From the NCBI RefSeq assembly GCF_011397635.1, contig NC_064766.1:42638600-42702599 (forward strand): a DNA stretch of 64,000 bases. The letters run 5' to 3'. Both the position numbers and the translations under genes were made by a program. The notes below the pieces were generated by a model. The model had not been told where the DNA came from. It worked only from the letters and a program-made list of their open reading frames with translations, and did not search any database. Source of the stretch: Epinephelus fuscoguttatus. Its lineage: Eukaryota > Chordata > Actinopteri > Perciformes > Serranidae. Shown here piece after piece: positions 21,101 to 32,392 of the stretch (positions are counted from its first letter, which is position 1; every line of letters begins with the position of its first letter).

Positions 21101-24100
21101 GCAGTATCATGGTTTGGGGATGCATGAGCGCTGCTGGTGTTGGTCATCTCACTGTCTGTGATGGCACATTGAACTCTACCAAGTATTGGACCATTCTCCA
21201 AACCCACATGCTCCCTTCTGCGCTGCACTGTTCCGTCGAGGTAAAAACTGGATGTTTCAACAAGATAATGCCCCTTGCCACACATCCAAGGCCAGCAGAA
21301 CTTGGCTGCAGGAGCACAGTATCCAGGTCTTAGAGTGGCCAGCTCAATCCCCGGACATGAGCCCCATTGAAAATCTGTGGTGGATTATCAAAAGGTCTGT
21401 TTCAAAGCATAAACCAAAGAATTTAGAAGAATTAAAAGCAGTAATTCAAGAAGAATGGGACAAGATTACCCCTCAACAGTCTGAAAGGCTCGTGGGGAAC
21501 ATGCCAGCCAGGATTAGAGCTCTACTACGTGCCAATGGCAGGACTACTAAATATTAATTTGATGATGTGATGGTTTATTTATTTTGTGTTCAGTTTTGAA
21601 CACATTCTCTGTTATTTGTTGACTCTGATACCGACAATGTTGAGAACTGACATATTGAAACTGTCAAGAATTTAGTTTTGTTAGTTTTTCTTGTAAACAA
21701 TAAACAAAAAAATATAATTTATATTTGTTTGTATCTGTCTACACAAATATTTCATGATAATATTTGAGATTGTGTAAAATTTTAAGGGTGTCCGAAAACT
21801 TTTTTCCACCACTGTATATTCAGCCACAAAATAAGTCTGAAAAGCTGCAAATCAGAACGAAGCACAGAGAGTTGTTGACTAGAGATGATACGCCGTCCCA
21901 TCATGAGGTCACTTCCTGTTTGACAGTAGCTTCCTGTTTGAACTCTCTGATGCAGGACTGTGACAGAGTTTTGTTGTTGTACTTTTCCTTCAGTGAATGG
22001 TCTGAGTACTAATCAATAATGTGATTTGATTCCTTCAGACCTGTGGAGGGGCCGGCTGGTTGGACGAGCAGGACAGAAGGCAGCGGAGCATGCAGACAGG
22101 TAGATGACTCAAAGTGTCCTCTCCTCACACTCAGAAGCTTTTATTATGAAAAGGTGTCTATAAATAAATGTCCTTAAGTGTGTTTGATGACGATCCTGCA
22201 GGGTGAGAGTCCTGTAGGGTCAGAGGCCTGTAGGGTGAGAGTCCGGTAGGGTCAGAGGCCTGTAGGGTGAGAGTCCTGTAGGGTGAGAGTCCTGTAGGGT
22301 CAGAGGCCTGTAGGGTGAGAGTCCTGTAGGGTGAGAGTCCTGTAGGGTCAGAGGCCTGTAGGGTCAGAGGCCTGTAGGGTGAGAGGCCTGTAGGGTCAGA
22401 GGCCTGTAGGGTGAGAGTCCTGTAGGGTCAGAGGCCTGTAGGGTGAGAGTCCGGTAGGGTGAGAGTCCTGTAGGGTCAGAGGCCTGTAGGGTCAGAGGCC
22501 TGTAGGGTGAGAGGCCTGTAGGGTCAGAGTCCTGTAGGGTGAGAGGCCTGTAGGGTCAGAGGCCTGTAGGGTCAGAGTCCTGTAGGGTGAGAGGCCTGTA
22601 GGGTCAGAGGCCTGTAGGGTCAGAGTCCTGTAGGGTGAGAGGCCTGTAGGGTCAGAGGCCTGTAGGGTCAGAGGCCTGTAGGGTCAGAGTCCTGTAGGGT
22701 CAGAGGCCTGTAGGGTGAGAGTCCTGTAGGGTCAGAGGCCTGTAGGGTGAGAGGCCTGTAGGGTCAGAGTCCTGTAGGGTCAGAGGCCTGTAGGGTGAGA
22801 GTCCTGTAGGGTGAGAGGCCTGTAGGGTGAGAGGCCTGTAGGGTCAGAGTCCTGTAGGGTCAGAGGCCTGCAGGGTGAGAGTCCTGTAGGGTGAGAGGCC
22901 TGTAGGGTCAGAGGCCTGTAGGGTGAGAGGCCTGTAGGGTCAGAGGCCTGTAGGGTCAGAGGCCTGTAGGGTCAGAGGCCTGTAGGGTGAGAGGCCTGTA
23001 GGGTCAGAGGCCTGTAGGGTCAGAGTCCTGTAGGGTCAGAGGCCTGTAGGGTGAGAGTCCTGTAGGGTCAGAGGCCTGCAGGGTGAGAGTCCTGTAGGGT
23101 GAGAGTCCTGTAGGGTCAGAGGCCTGCAGGGTGAGAGTCCTGTAGGGTGAGAGGCCTGTAGGGTGAGAGTCCTGTAGGGTCAGAGTCCTGTAGGGTCAGA
23201 GTCCTGTAGGGTCAGAGGCCTGTAGGGTGAGAGGCCTGTAGGGTGAGAGGCCTGTAGGGTCAGAAGCCTGTAGGGTGAGAGTCCTGCAGGGTGAGAGGCC
23301 TGTAGGGTGAGAGGCCTGTAGGATGAGAGTCCTGTAGGGTCAGAGTCCTGTAGGGTGAGAGGCCTGCAGGGTCAGAGGCCTGTAGGGTGAGAGGCCTGCA
23401 GGGTGAGAGGCCTGCAGGGTCAGAGGCCTGTAGGGTGAGAGGCCTGCAGGGTGAGAGGCCTGTAGGGTGAGAGGCCTGTAGGGTGAGAGGCCTGTAGGGT
23501 CAGAGGCCTGTAGGGTCAGAAGCCTGTAGGGTGAGAGGCCTGTAGGGTGAGAGGCCTGTAGGGTCAGAAGCCTGTAGGGTGAGAGTCCTGTAGGGTGAGA
23601 GGCCTGTAGGGTCAGAGGCCTGTAGGGTCAGAAGCCTGTAGGGTCAGAGGCCTGTAGGGTCAGAGGCCTGTAGGGTGAGAGTCCTGTAGGGTGAGAGTCC
23701 TGTAGGGTCAGAGGCCTGTAGGGTGAGAGTCCTGTAGGGTGAGAGGCCTGTAGGGTGAGAGGCCTGTAGGGTCAGAGTCCTGTAGGGTCAGAGTCCTGTA
23801 GGGTCAGAGGCCTGTAGGGTCAGAGGCCTGTAGGGTGAGAGTCCTGTAGGGTGAGAGTCCTGTAGGGTCAGAGGCCTGTAGGGTGAGAGGCCTGTAGGGT
23901 CAGAGTCCTGTAGGGTGAGAGTCCTGTAGGGTGAGAGTCCTGTAGGGTGAGAGTCCTGTAGGGTGAGAGGCCTGTAGGGTGAGAGGCCCCCCAGGCTCCA
24001 GTCCCTCACATTAAGCTGGTTCTCAGTTCTTGAATTGGACGTCTCTTTCACTGGATGGTGAAAACATTCAATCACTGTCAGGTTCGGAAACATTTTAGCA

Positions 24101-24224
24101 TGCTCCACGTTGGTGACCAGTGTGACCACATGGTCGAAGGTTACACTTGTGTCATTGACTTTCAAAATAAAAAAGAACTGTTAAAATATTACACAGATAC
24201 TGCACATTTTTACTGTGTTTTTTT

Positions 24225-24272
<48 letters not shown>

Positions 24273-25895
24273 GCAGTCAGAGCAGCAGAGGTCAGACGGA
24301 CTCTCTGCAGAACGTCACACAGAACAAAAAGAGGAAGAGAACGAGAAGAAGCACAGAAGAAGAGAAGGACGCCACAGACACAGACTTCTGTTGCTCTCTG
24401 TGCCACAGGTAACTACATCACCCACAATCCATCACTGCACTGCTGATCACATGATCACAGGCTTCACACACTGACCAATCACAGGAGAGGACAGGTGGAC
24501 AGAGCAGCTGAAGGTCACTCAGGCTGCGTCCTGTTAGTGCAGGTATCTAAACACACAGCCACAGCTCAACCAGGTGTGTTTCAGGTGTGTTACCTGTTAC
24601 AGGGCTGTGGTTGGTCACTTCTTTCTGTCCACAGGAAGTTCTCCACCAAACTGACGCTGAGACGCCACCTGGGAATCCACAGAGGAGACAAACCGTACAC
24701 CTGTCCTCACTGCTCCTACTGCAGCCGCCTGAAGGCCTCGCTGCTGCAACACTTGAGGACACACACAGGTAACACACACAAACTTGAGGACACACACACA
24801 CACACAGCAATTTTTTTCACTCTTTTTGTCAGTTACACACAGGTCTGAAAGACACACACATGCACAAACAGGACTGGGCGGCAGTAGCTCAGTCCATAGG
24901 GACTTGGGTTGGGAACCGGAGATCGAGTCCCCATCTGGACCAAAATATGGAGTGTGGACTGGTGGCTGGAGAGGTGCCAGTTCACCTCCTGGGCACTGCC
25001 GAGGTGCCCTTGAGCAAGGCACCGAACCCCCTAACCGCTCGGGGCGCCTGTCCAAGGGCAGCCCCCTCACTCTGACATCTCTCCACTTTGTGCATGTATA
25101 GGTCCTGTTTGTGCATGTGTGTGTCTTTCAGACCTGTGTGTAACTGACAAGCAAGAGTGAAAACATTGAATTTCCCCTCAGGGGGATTAATAAAGGAAAT
25201 AAAACTTTTAAAAACAAAAAACAAAAAACACACCTTAGGACACACACCAGTCAGCTGACTATGCACACTGTGTGTTTTCAGGTGAGAAGCCGTACAGGTG
25301 TGCTGAGTGTCCGTATGCTTCTATAGATCGCAGCTCTCTGCTCCGACACATCAGGACTCACAGTCAGGAGAAACCCTACAGGTGTCAACTCTGTGACTAC
25401 AGCAGGTACCTACACACCTGGACACACCTGTATACAGATATAAACTACAGCAGGTACCTACACACCTGTATACAGATATAAACTACAGCAGGTACCTACA
25501 CACCTGGACACACCTGTATACAGATATAAACTACAGCAGGTACCTACACACCTGTATACAGATATAAACTACAGCAGGTACCTACACACCTGGACACACC
25601 TGTATACAGATATAAACTACAGCAGGTACCTACACACCTGGACACACCTGTATACAGATATAAACTACAGCAGGTACCTACACACCTGGACACACCTGTA
25701 CACAGATTTAAACTACTGTTTTTTGTTTTTTCTTTAATCAGTATCCAGAAGAAGAGTTTGGACCTTCATGCTCGCCGTCATCATACTGGTGAGGCGTTTC
25801 CATGCCAACAGTGTGATTACTCGAGTCCAGACCGCCAGCTGTTGCTCAGACACATGCGCAGACACCACGCCCCCTCGCAGCACGCCAGGCTTTGA
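18190..25895 (+). CDS. C2H2 zinc-finger protein, seven coding exons, 561 aa
   Basis: Exons are 18,190-18,645, 18,912-19,536, 22,039-22,099, 24,277-24,408, 24,635-24,768, 25,282-25,405 and 25,742-25,895. Every junction has GT/AG, the reading phase is continuous, and the total is 1,686 nt. Nine C2H2 fingers are visible. One is in exon 1 (CKLCQFTCG to HLLLRH). Three are in exon 2 (starting CLLC, CILC, CPIC). The C-terminal five (CSLC, CPHC, CAEC, CQLC, CQQC) are split across exons 4-7, with TGEKPYRC-type linkers. Exon 2 has a proline-rich segment, and basic KKKKV and KRKRTRR stretches may direct nuclear import. It is probably a nuclear DNA-binding regulator; the exact orthologue was not identified. 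The ATG at 18,190 is the first in frame after the acceptor. The next (18,196 and 18,265) are alternatives, and an upstream coding exon is not excluded. The end of exon 1 could also be 18,627. Confidence 0.85.
19537..20226. other. Intron 2 of the zinc-finger gene, 5' part
   Basis: No exon or clear repeat was recognised between the donor at 19,537 and the Tc1 transposon. Confidence 0.4.
20227..21814 (+). mobile_element. Tc1/mariner transposon with perfect 29-bp TIRs, in intron 2
   Basis: The element begins CAGTGGTGGAAAAAAG and ends with the exact reverse complement. The inverted repeats are perfect over 29 bp, and TA flanks both ends (20,225-20,226 and 21,815-21,816). Its length of 1,588 bp is normal for Tc1. 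Perfect TIRs point to a fairly recent insertion, although the transposase is broken. Confidence 0.95.
20532..21557 (+). pseudogene. Tc1-like transposase with two frameshifts
   Basis: The ATG at 20,532 starts MAKTRNLTQETRLKIKIL. A paired-type helix-turn-helix (YSCRQIARKCRCSPSAVGYT), a GRPR hook (SGRPRVSS) and a second helix-turn-helix segment follow. The catalytic domain shows the three acidic positions of a DD34E enzyme: Asp in WSDESSF, Asp in QQDNAPCHT and Glu in SPIENLWW. The frame shifts near 20,925 and again near 21,235, so full-length enzyme is not made. Length from ATG to stop (about 340 codons) is otherwise normal. Confidence 0.9.
22193..23990. repeat. 16-bp minisatellite in intron 3 of the zinc-finger gene, about 112 copies
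   Basis: The unit is GTAGGGTSAGAGKCCT, alternating between GTGAGAGTCCT and GTCAGAGGCCT forms. A TGCAGGG variant appears in clusters near 22,870, 23,080-23,130 and 23,370-23,450. The array ends abruptly in CCCCCCAGGCTCC. Each unit contains the telomere-like hexamer TAGGGT, but the unit is not a telomere repeat. Confidence 0.95.
24229..24269. repeat. GT microsatellite just before exon 4
   Basis: About 20 GT units lie immediately upstream of the AG at 24,275-24,276 that starts exon 4. The exon's polypyrimidine tract is therefore largely replaced by GT repeats. Confidence 0.9.
24811..25200 (+). mobile_element. tRNA-derived SINE with an inverted copy of its own 3' segment at the 5' end
   Basis: The body starts near 24,879 with a tRNA-like A box (AGTAGCTCAGT) and B box (GATCGAGTCCC). 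It ends in a fish-type tail (TTTCCCCTCAGGGGGATTAA, then AATAAAGGAAATAAAACT). In front of it, 24,831-24,874 is the perfect reverse complement of 25,102-25,145, and weaker pairing extends the match to about 24,811. Near-identical CTTGAGGACACACAC and CTTAGGACACACAC flank the whole unit (about 24,783 and 25,233), consistent with one insertion in intron 5 of the zinc-finger gene. It is not a functional tRNA gene. Confidence 0.8.
25398..25712. repeat. 38/48-bp tandem repeat that copies the exon 6 splice donor
   Basis: CTACAGCAGGTACCTACAC, which spans the last bases of exon 6 and the start of the intron, occurs at 25,398 and again at about 25,445, 25,483, 25,531, 25,569, 25,617 and 25,665. Each copy is followed by CACCTGKAYACAC and TATACAGATATAAA. 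Spacing alternates between about 38 and 48 bp. Each unit re-creates the AGCAG/GTACC junction. Confidence 0.9.
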
Positions 25896-26461
25896 CAGCT
25901 GATCGGACGCTCTGATTGGACTGTTAGCCATATGACGACTTTGTCCCATTTGATGATGTCACCAGACCTGCTGCTGATGTCACAGACACTCTGAGTTTTT
26001 ATTGGTTGTTTTTTTTATTTGCTGGACTTTTTAAATTAAACTAAAAAACGTGGTGAAACAAAAAAACACAAACTGCCTTTTGTTTTTATTTCATTTTCTC
26101 CTTTAAATATGTCACTGTGGACCAACGTCCTTCATTTTCCCTGAATTAATCTGCCAAATTGAACCATAAATAGGTCTTTAAAAGTATTAAAAGTTGATAA
26201 ATCAAATGTTGGAAAATTAAAACGTCTTAATCGCAATTTTATGAAGTATTAAATTTTCTTGGCATTAAAGCTTTGACAAAAACTATCCATGAATGTATAA
26301 TTTATTTTCCTCCTTGCAACTATTACAAACAATGATGTGTAGGTAGACACACTCGGACTGCCACTCTGGGGATAAAAATATTCACAAATGAAAAAGCACT
26401 TCAGGTTGCTGATAAGTAGTGTTTAACTTTTGATTTAACACTAAAAATTAAAACCCTCGGC
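25896..26461. other. 3' flank of the zinc-finger gene
   Basis: Probable 3' untranslated region. An ATTAAA at about 26,035-26,040 followed by an A-rich stretch may be the polyadenylation signal. The rest is AT-rich with no recognised feature. Confidence 0.4.
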
Positions 26462-27030
26462 ACTGCAGAGCAAGCAGACAGATGCGCAACTCAGAGCAGC
26501 ATGTGTCACTGACACCAGACTCAGAGCGCAGTGGACCGGTGGAAAATGTCACCATCAACAGGCGGTGCCTCGCCTCTTTATTTCTCGGCACTCGCTGGAC
26601 CCTGTTGATGCCTGGCTGGACCCTGTCGTCGGCCCGGATGAGGTGTTCCAGCCCTGTGGCCCCTGCTCTCCTCGTCCTCGCTGGCGTGGGGTGAATCTGC
26701 GCAACCTGTGGCCTCTGTGTGTGGCTCCCCGGACAGCTAACGCCGTGGACCCGCCGGCTCCTGCCAGGATTGGGCTGGTAAATGCTAGATCGCTAGCGAA
26801 CAAAACGTTTATCCTGAAGGATTTCCTGACTTCCCGAGGATTGGATTTTCTCTGTGTGACTGAGACGTGGCTGACTGTTGGTGAGTCCAGTGCTTTCACA
26901 GAACTTTTACCCGATGATTGCTGCTATTTTAACTCCCCGCGGACGTCGGGTCGAGGAGGAGGAATAACGACTATTTATAAGAGTCACTATAAATGTAAGC
27001 AGCTAGGTAAGATGACGTGTGCCGTCTGAG
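26462..27030 (+). pseudogene. LINE endonuclease N-terminal fragment (L2-like)
   Basis: The frame from 26,565 to 27,029 contains IGLVNARSLANKTFILKDFL (the Asn-x-Arg-Ser start of an APE-type endonuclease), LDFLCVTETWL (catalytic Glu) and SGRGGGITTIYKSHYKCKQL. It stops before the later catalytic blocks, and no RT follows. The upstream residues look like a 5' leader. It is an isolated 5' piece, which is unusual since LINEs normally lose their 5' ends. Confidence 0.7.
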
Positions 27031-27566
27031 TGCCGTATATAGTTTCGTCCTGGAAGCGACCTGGGGCGGACCCGGAGACAGTTTCCTAAAGGTATGGATA
27101 TACACTATATAGAAATAGCTTATCTTCACACCGATGGTCTCATTTGCTGTTGTAGGTCACGCACAGACATCAGCAGAAACCAGAGACTTTTGCACATCCA
27201 GTTAAAAGTTCCTTATAGCGGCTTTAATAAACCTGCCTTTGGTTTAATTTATTCTTTCAAGCTTTATTCCTTCTCATTTTATCTGAGTGCTGTTGTATGT
27301 TTGTGCTCCATAGATTTAATTGCAAACTACAACTATTTAGTAAGTTAAAGGTGCGTTGCTGCTAACGACAGCTTGAAGTGGCGATGAGGTCTTGAGGTTT
27401 TTTTGGAAGGTCTTAAAAAAGTCTTAAAAAGGTATTGAAATTAACCTCAGGATTCCTGCATATACCTTGTCCCTTAATAAACCCTCAATAATCCCTTAAT
27501 AATCCTTTACATTATCCTTTAATCTTCTTTAACAAGCCCTGCATTATCCCTTAATTTTCCCAATTA
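27031..27566. other. Unassigned AT-rich spacer ending in CCTTAATAA repeats
   Basis: No coding sequence recognised. From about 27,450 there is a degenerate CCCTTAATAATCC-type repeat that continues on the far side of the Harbinger element (after 36,537), supporting that insertion. The TTA at 27,564-27,566 is the left target-site copy. Confidence 0.4.
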
Positions 27567-27859
27567 GGGCCGTTTCATAGTCGATGCAAAGGCACGCAGA
27601 CGCGAACGCATTGTGACGCATTGAGATGCACTGGCTGCCATGATGCGTGCTTGCGTCTCAAAATGTGTTGTCCATTTTTTTGATATGCAACACAGCGACA
27701 CGTGTAATACCATGCGTTGCCAGCAGGGGTGATAATGCAAGTGACGTACTTGAAATTAACCACTTTGTGTTATTCACAGAAGAAGCAGGTATGAAATATG
27801 GCGGGCTAGGAGGACAAACTGTGCGAACTCGTACAGGCACACCCCCATATATATGACAG

Positions 27860-28115
27860 TTCTAGTGCCCTGCACTCTAATAAAATAGCAGTAGAAAATG
27901 TGTGGAAAGAGATAGCAATGGCAATGGGAAAGAGCATCGAAATAGTAAAATGAGATTGGAAGAACGTGAGGGACAAATTCGGATGTGCACACGAGAAATG
28001 GAAGAAGGCCTGCAAAAGTGGTGTGGGGCAGATGGGTTTTGGGTACCCTCAGATTTTGAAGTGGCTAAACTTGATGAATGAGCACATCAAACACAGGACT
28101 ACTGAGTCAAATTTT
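27860..28115 (+). pseudogene. Harbinger companion protein, MADF/Myb-like domain exon
   Basis: The frame reads NVWKEIAMAMGKSIEIVK, a stop, then DWKNVRDKFGCAHEKWKK and FGYPQILKWLNLMNEH. The Trp, Trp and (R)DKF positions are the pattern of MADF/Myb-SANT-like DNA-binding domains. Harbinger elements carry such a second protein, which recruits the transposase to the transposon DNA. A TGA at about 27,929 breaks the domain. The next exon begins after the L2 tail, near 28,840. Confidence 0.7.
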
Positions 28116-28204
28116 TCTGTATGTAGACTACAGTAATCAGTCAGTAGTACAAGGTGTGTGTGTGTGTCTGTGTGTCTGTGTGTGTAGCCTCTATGCACTT
28201 TATC

Positions 28205-28797
<593 letters not shown>

Positions 28798-29275
28798 TAT
28801 TTATGCACGTATGACAGGTGTACATTTCACATCTGTGTAGGCACTAGGTGAGGGAAACAATGAGGGTGACAAGGATGATGATGAGGATGAGGAGGAAAGC
28901 ATCAGTGCTCAGGGAGATCAGGCAGCTTCATACCCCAACTCCGCATCATCCCTATCCCAGTCTTCTACCTCCTCCCCACTTCCATCTCCCTCCAACCCTC
29001 CCACCACCCCAACACCAGTGGCTCCGACCTCTTGGCAAGACAAGGCAGTTTTATTTATATAGCACCATTCATACACAAGGCAATTCAATGTGCTTTACAA
29101 GAGACATACATTAAAAACAATAGATCATTAAAAACAAGAGCTAAAAGCAAGACAATAAATAGTTAAAAACAGTGCAGAAAATGCATTTAAAAAGCAAACA
29201 TAAAGCAAAAGCAACAGCAGACAAATATAAAAACAATAGCTACAGATTATCCTAACAATAAGTTACATATCTAGT

Positions 29276-32130
29276 TCACTGGTAAGCTGCAGTAAATAGT
29301 AATGTTTTAAGCCCTGATTCAAATGAGCTGACAGTTTCAGCCGACCTCAGATATCCTGGAAGTTTGTTCCACAGGCGGGGAGCATAGAAACTAAAGGCTG
29401 CTTCACCTTGTTTGGTTTTGATCCTGGGAACACTGAGTAAACCTGTTCCAGATGATCTGAGGGGTCTGGATGCTTCATAACGTACAAGTATATCAGAGAT
29501 GTATTTAGGCCCGAGACCATTCAGTGCTTTATAGACAAGTAACAAGATTTTAAAGTCTATCCTTTGACACACAGGAAGCCAGTGCAGTGACTTAAGCACT
29601 GGTGTGATGTGCTCCACTCTCTTGGTGTTGGTGAGGACTCTGGCAGCAGCGTTCTGGACGAGCTGCAGTTGTCTGATTGATTTTTTACTCAGGCCTGTGA
29701 AGACACCGTTACAATAGTCCAGCCTGCTGAAAATGAAAGCATGAACAAGTTTTTCTGTATCTTGTTTAGACAGAAATTCTTTTATTCTTGCTATGTTTTA
29801 AGGTGGTAGTAGGCTGATTTAGTTATTGTCTTAATGTGACTATTGAAATTTAGGTCTGAGTCCAGAACTACACCAAGATTTCTGGCTTGATTTGTAGGTT
29901 TTAGTGTCATGGCGTCAAGGTGAGCACTGACTATTGATCTTTGTTCTTTGGGGCCAAAAACAACTATCTCAGTTTTGTCTGTGTTTAGTTGTAGAAAATT
30001 CTGGCACATCCACGTATTGATTTCGTCAATGCACTTATTTAGTAGATATAGGGGACTGTAGTCATCTGGTGACACTGTTATGTAAAGTTGTGTGTCATCT
30101 GCATAAGTATGGTAGGAGATGTTATGATATTCCATAATCTGAGCAAGAGGGAGCATATAGATGTTGAACAGAAGAGGCCCAAGAATGGACCCTTGAGGAA
30201 CTCCACATGTAATCTTTGTTCGCACAGATTCATAATTGCCAAGTGATACAAAGAGATCCCTGTCTTGTAAATAAGATTTAAACCAATTTAGCACAGTGCC
30301 AGAAAGTCCCACAAACTTTTCTAGTCTGTTGAGCAGTATCTTATGGTCAACTGTGTCGAATGCAGCACTGAGGTCCAGTAATACCAGAACCGAAATCTTT
30401 GATGCATGACTGCTCAGATGAATGTCATTTAAAACTTTTACAAGTGCAGTCTCAGTGCTGTGATGTGCTCGAAATCCAGACTGAAAGGCATCAAAGGAAT
30501 TGTTTTGCTCCAAGAAGGTGTTAAGTTGCTGAAAAACAACCTTTTCAATGATCTTTCCTAAAAATGGTAGGTTTGATATGGGCCTGTAGTTATTTATTAC
30601 TGAGGCATCCAGATTAGGCTTTTTTATGAGAGGTTTGATGACTGCAGTCTTCAGGGCCATTGGAAAAAGGCCTGACTGAAGAGAACAGTTGACTATCTGT
30701 AGTATATCTGATGCTATGCAGTTAAAAACATCTTTAAAAAAGCTTGTAGGCAGAGTGTCAAGGCAGCAGGTGGTGGACCAAAGGTTTCTAACTATGTCTG
30801 TCAAAGTAGCATAATTTAATGGGTGAAAAAGTGCCAAATTAACTGGAGTAGTCTTATGAGGCACAGGTGAAATAGTCACTGTGTTGGAGTTACAGACTGT
30901 CTGTCTTATCTTTAAAATCTTGTCTGTGAAAAAAGAAGCAAAGTCATTGCATGCCATGGTGGATAGCAGTTCAGGAGGGACTGACGCTGATGGGTTTGTC
31001 AGTCTGTCAACAACAGTAAATAAAGTCTGTGCATTGTTGTTATTTTTGTTGATAATCTCAGAGAAAAAGGACTGCCGCGCCCTTTTTAGCTCCAAGCTAT
31101 AGATGTGCAGACTTTCCTTATAGATGTCATAATGAGCCTGGAGTTTGGTTTTTCGCCACCTGCGTTCTGCTTTTCTGCATTCTCTTTTTTGAGCCTTTAC
31201 CCATGTGGCATTCCTCCATGGTGGTTTTTTCTTACCAGAGACAACTTTGCCCTTCATGGGGGCAATATTGTCCATAATATTCATAGCTTTAGAGCTGAAA
31301 CTATGAACCAGATCATTGACAGAGACTGAGGGCAGAGCTGGTGTGGGTATAAAATCCTGGGTGAATAGTGTACAGGTGTTTTCATTGACATAGCGTTTTC
31401 TGATTACCCCTGTTGTACTTTTACTGGTGTCAGCGGAGATGGCCATTTTAAAGAAAACACAGTAATGATCAGAAAAGGCAACATCAGTCACCACAACCTC
31501 AGAAATGTTGAGCCCTTTGGAGATAATTAGATCTAAAATATGTCCCTTATTGTGTGTTGGCTCTGTTACATGCTGGGAAAGTTCAAAGTTGTCCAGGATG
31601 TAGAAAAGTTCTTTCAAGACTGCCGTCTTTGGGATTATCAATATGAATATTAAAATCACCCACTATAACAACACAGTCAAAATCAATACAGACAACAGAC
31701 AATAGTTTAGAAAAGTCATCAACAAAGTGTGCACTATATTTTGGAGGCCTGTAAATGGTTACTAATACTGCTTGACAGGAGGATCTCAACTGCAGTGCAA
31801 CATATTCAAAAGCCTCAAACTTCCCATATGACAACTGTTTGCACTGGTAAACATCCTTAAATAAAGTGGCTACTCCACCTCCTTTCCTGAGTTCTCTAAC
31901 TGAGCTGATCAAATGGAAGTTCGGGGGGCTGATTCAATAAATACTGCTGCACTGTTGTTTTCATTTAACCAAGTTTCAGTTAAAAACTAAAAACCAAGGT
32001 TTCTCTTGATAATAAAATCATTAATTAATAGTGACTTGCCAGCCAGAGATCTGATATTTAATAAAGCTGAGTTTAGTGTACTAACATTGTCTGACACAGT
32101 CTGTGGCTGACGCATAACTGGAGTCAGATT
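29276..32130 (-). pseudogene. LINE ORF2: endonuclease and reverse transcriptase, nearly intact
   Basis: The endonuclease starts near 32,110 (LLNIRSLAGKSLLINDFI), with stops near 31,985 and 31,915. It continues with GGGVATLFKDVYQCKQLS and [13 protein letters not shown] (Asp-x-Asn). A single frame of 622 codons (31,659-29,791) then spans the end of the endonuclease (AFSDHYCVFF), the linker and the full [48 protein letters not shown] at 30,094-30,105, LQLNTDKTEIVVFG. A frameshift near 29,790 moves the C-terminal domain (LKSLHWLPV, LWNKLPGYL, stop at 29,276) to another frame. All catalytic motifs survive, but full-length protein needs several repairs. Confidence 0.85.
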
Positions 32131-32392
32131 AGATAGAGTAGCTGTGCGCTTCGAGTACACATTGTTTTTCCTGATGCTAGTCAAAACAGGAATGACAGAC
32201 CTTGGAGATGACTCTGGCTGATGCTTTTCAATTTCAAGATGTGTTTGACCATGCCACCGGCTATTTAAGATCGCCGGTATGTTTAAGGAAGCAGCATGGG
32301 GTCTGACTCATCTCTGACAGGCACCTGAGTGATGACGTCTAGGGCTACTATTTAAGAGTTCATCAATTTGACTGAGCTTTAGTGTGGCAGCT

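Noticed and set aside
24879-24950. Functional tRNA gene
   Set aside because: A- and B-box-like motifs are part of a SINE head; no complete cloverleaf or terminator was found.
26565-27029. Host protein-coding gene
   Set aside because: The domain is a LINE endonuclease start (VNARSL, TETW, GRGGG).
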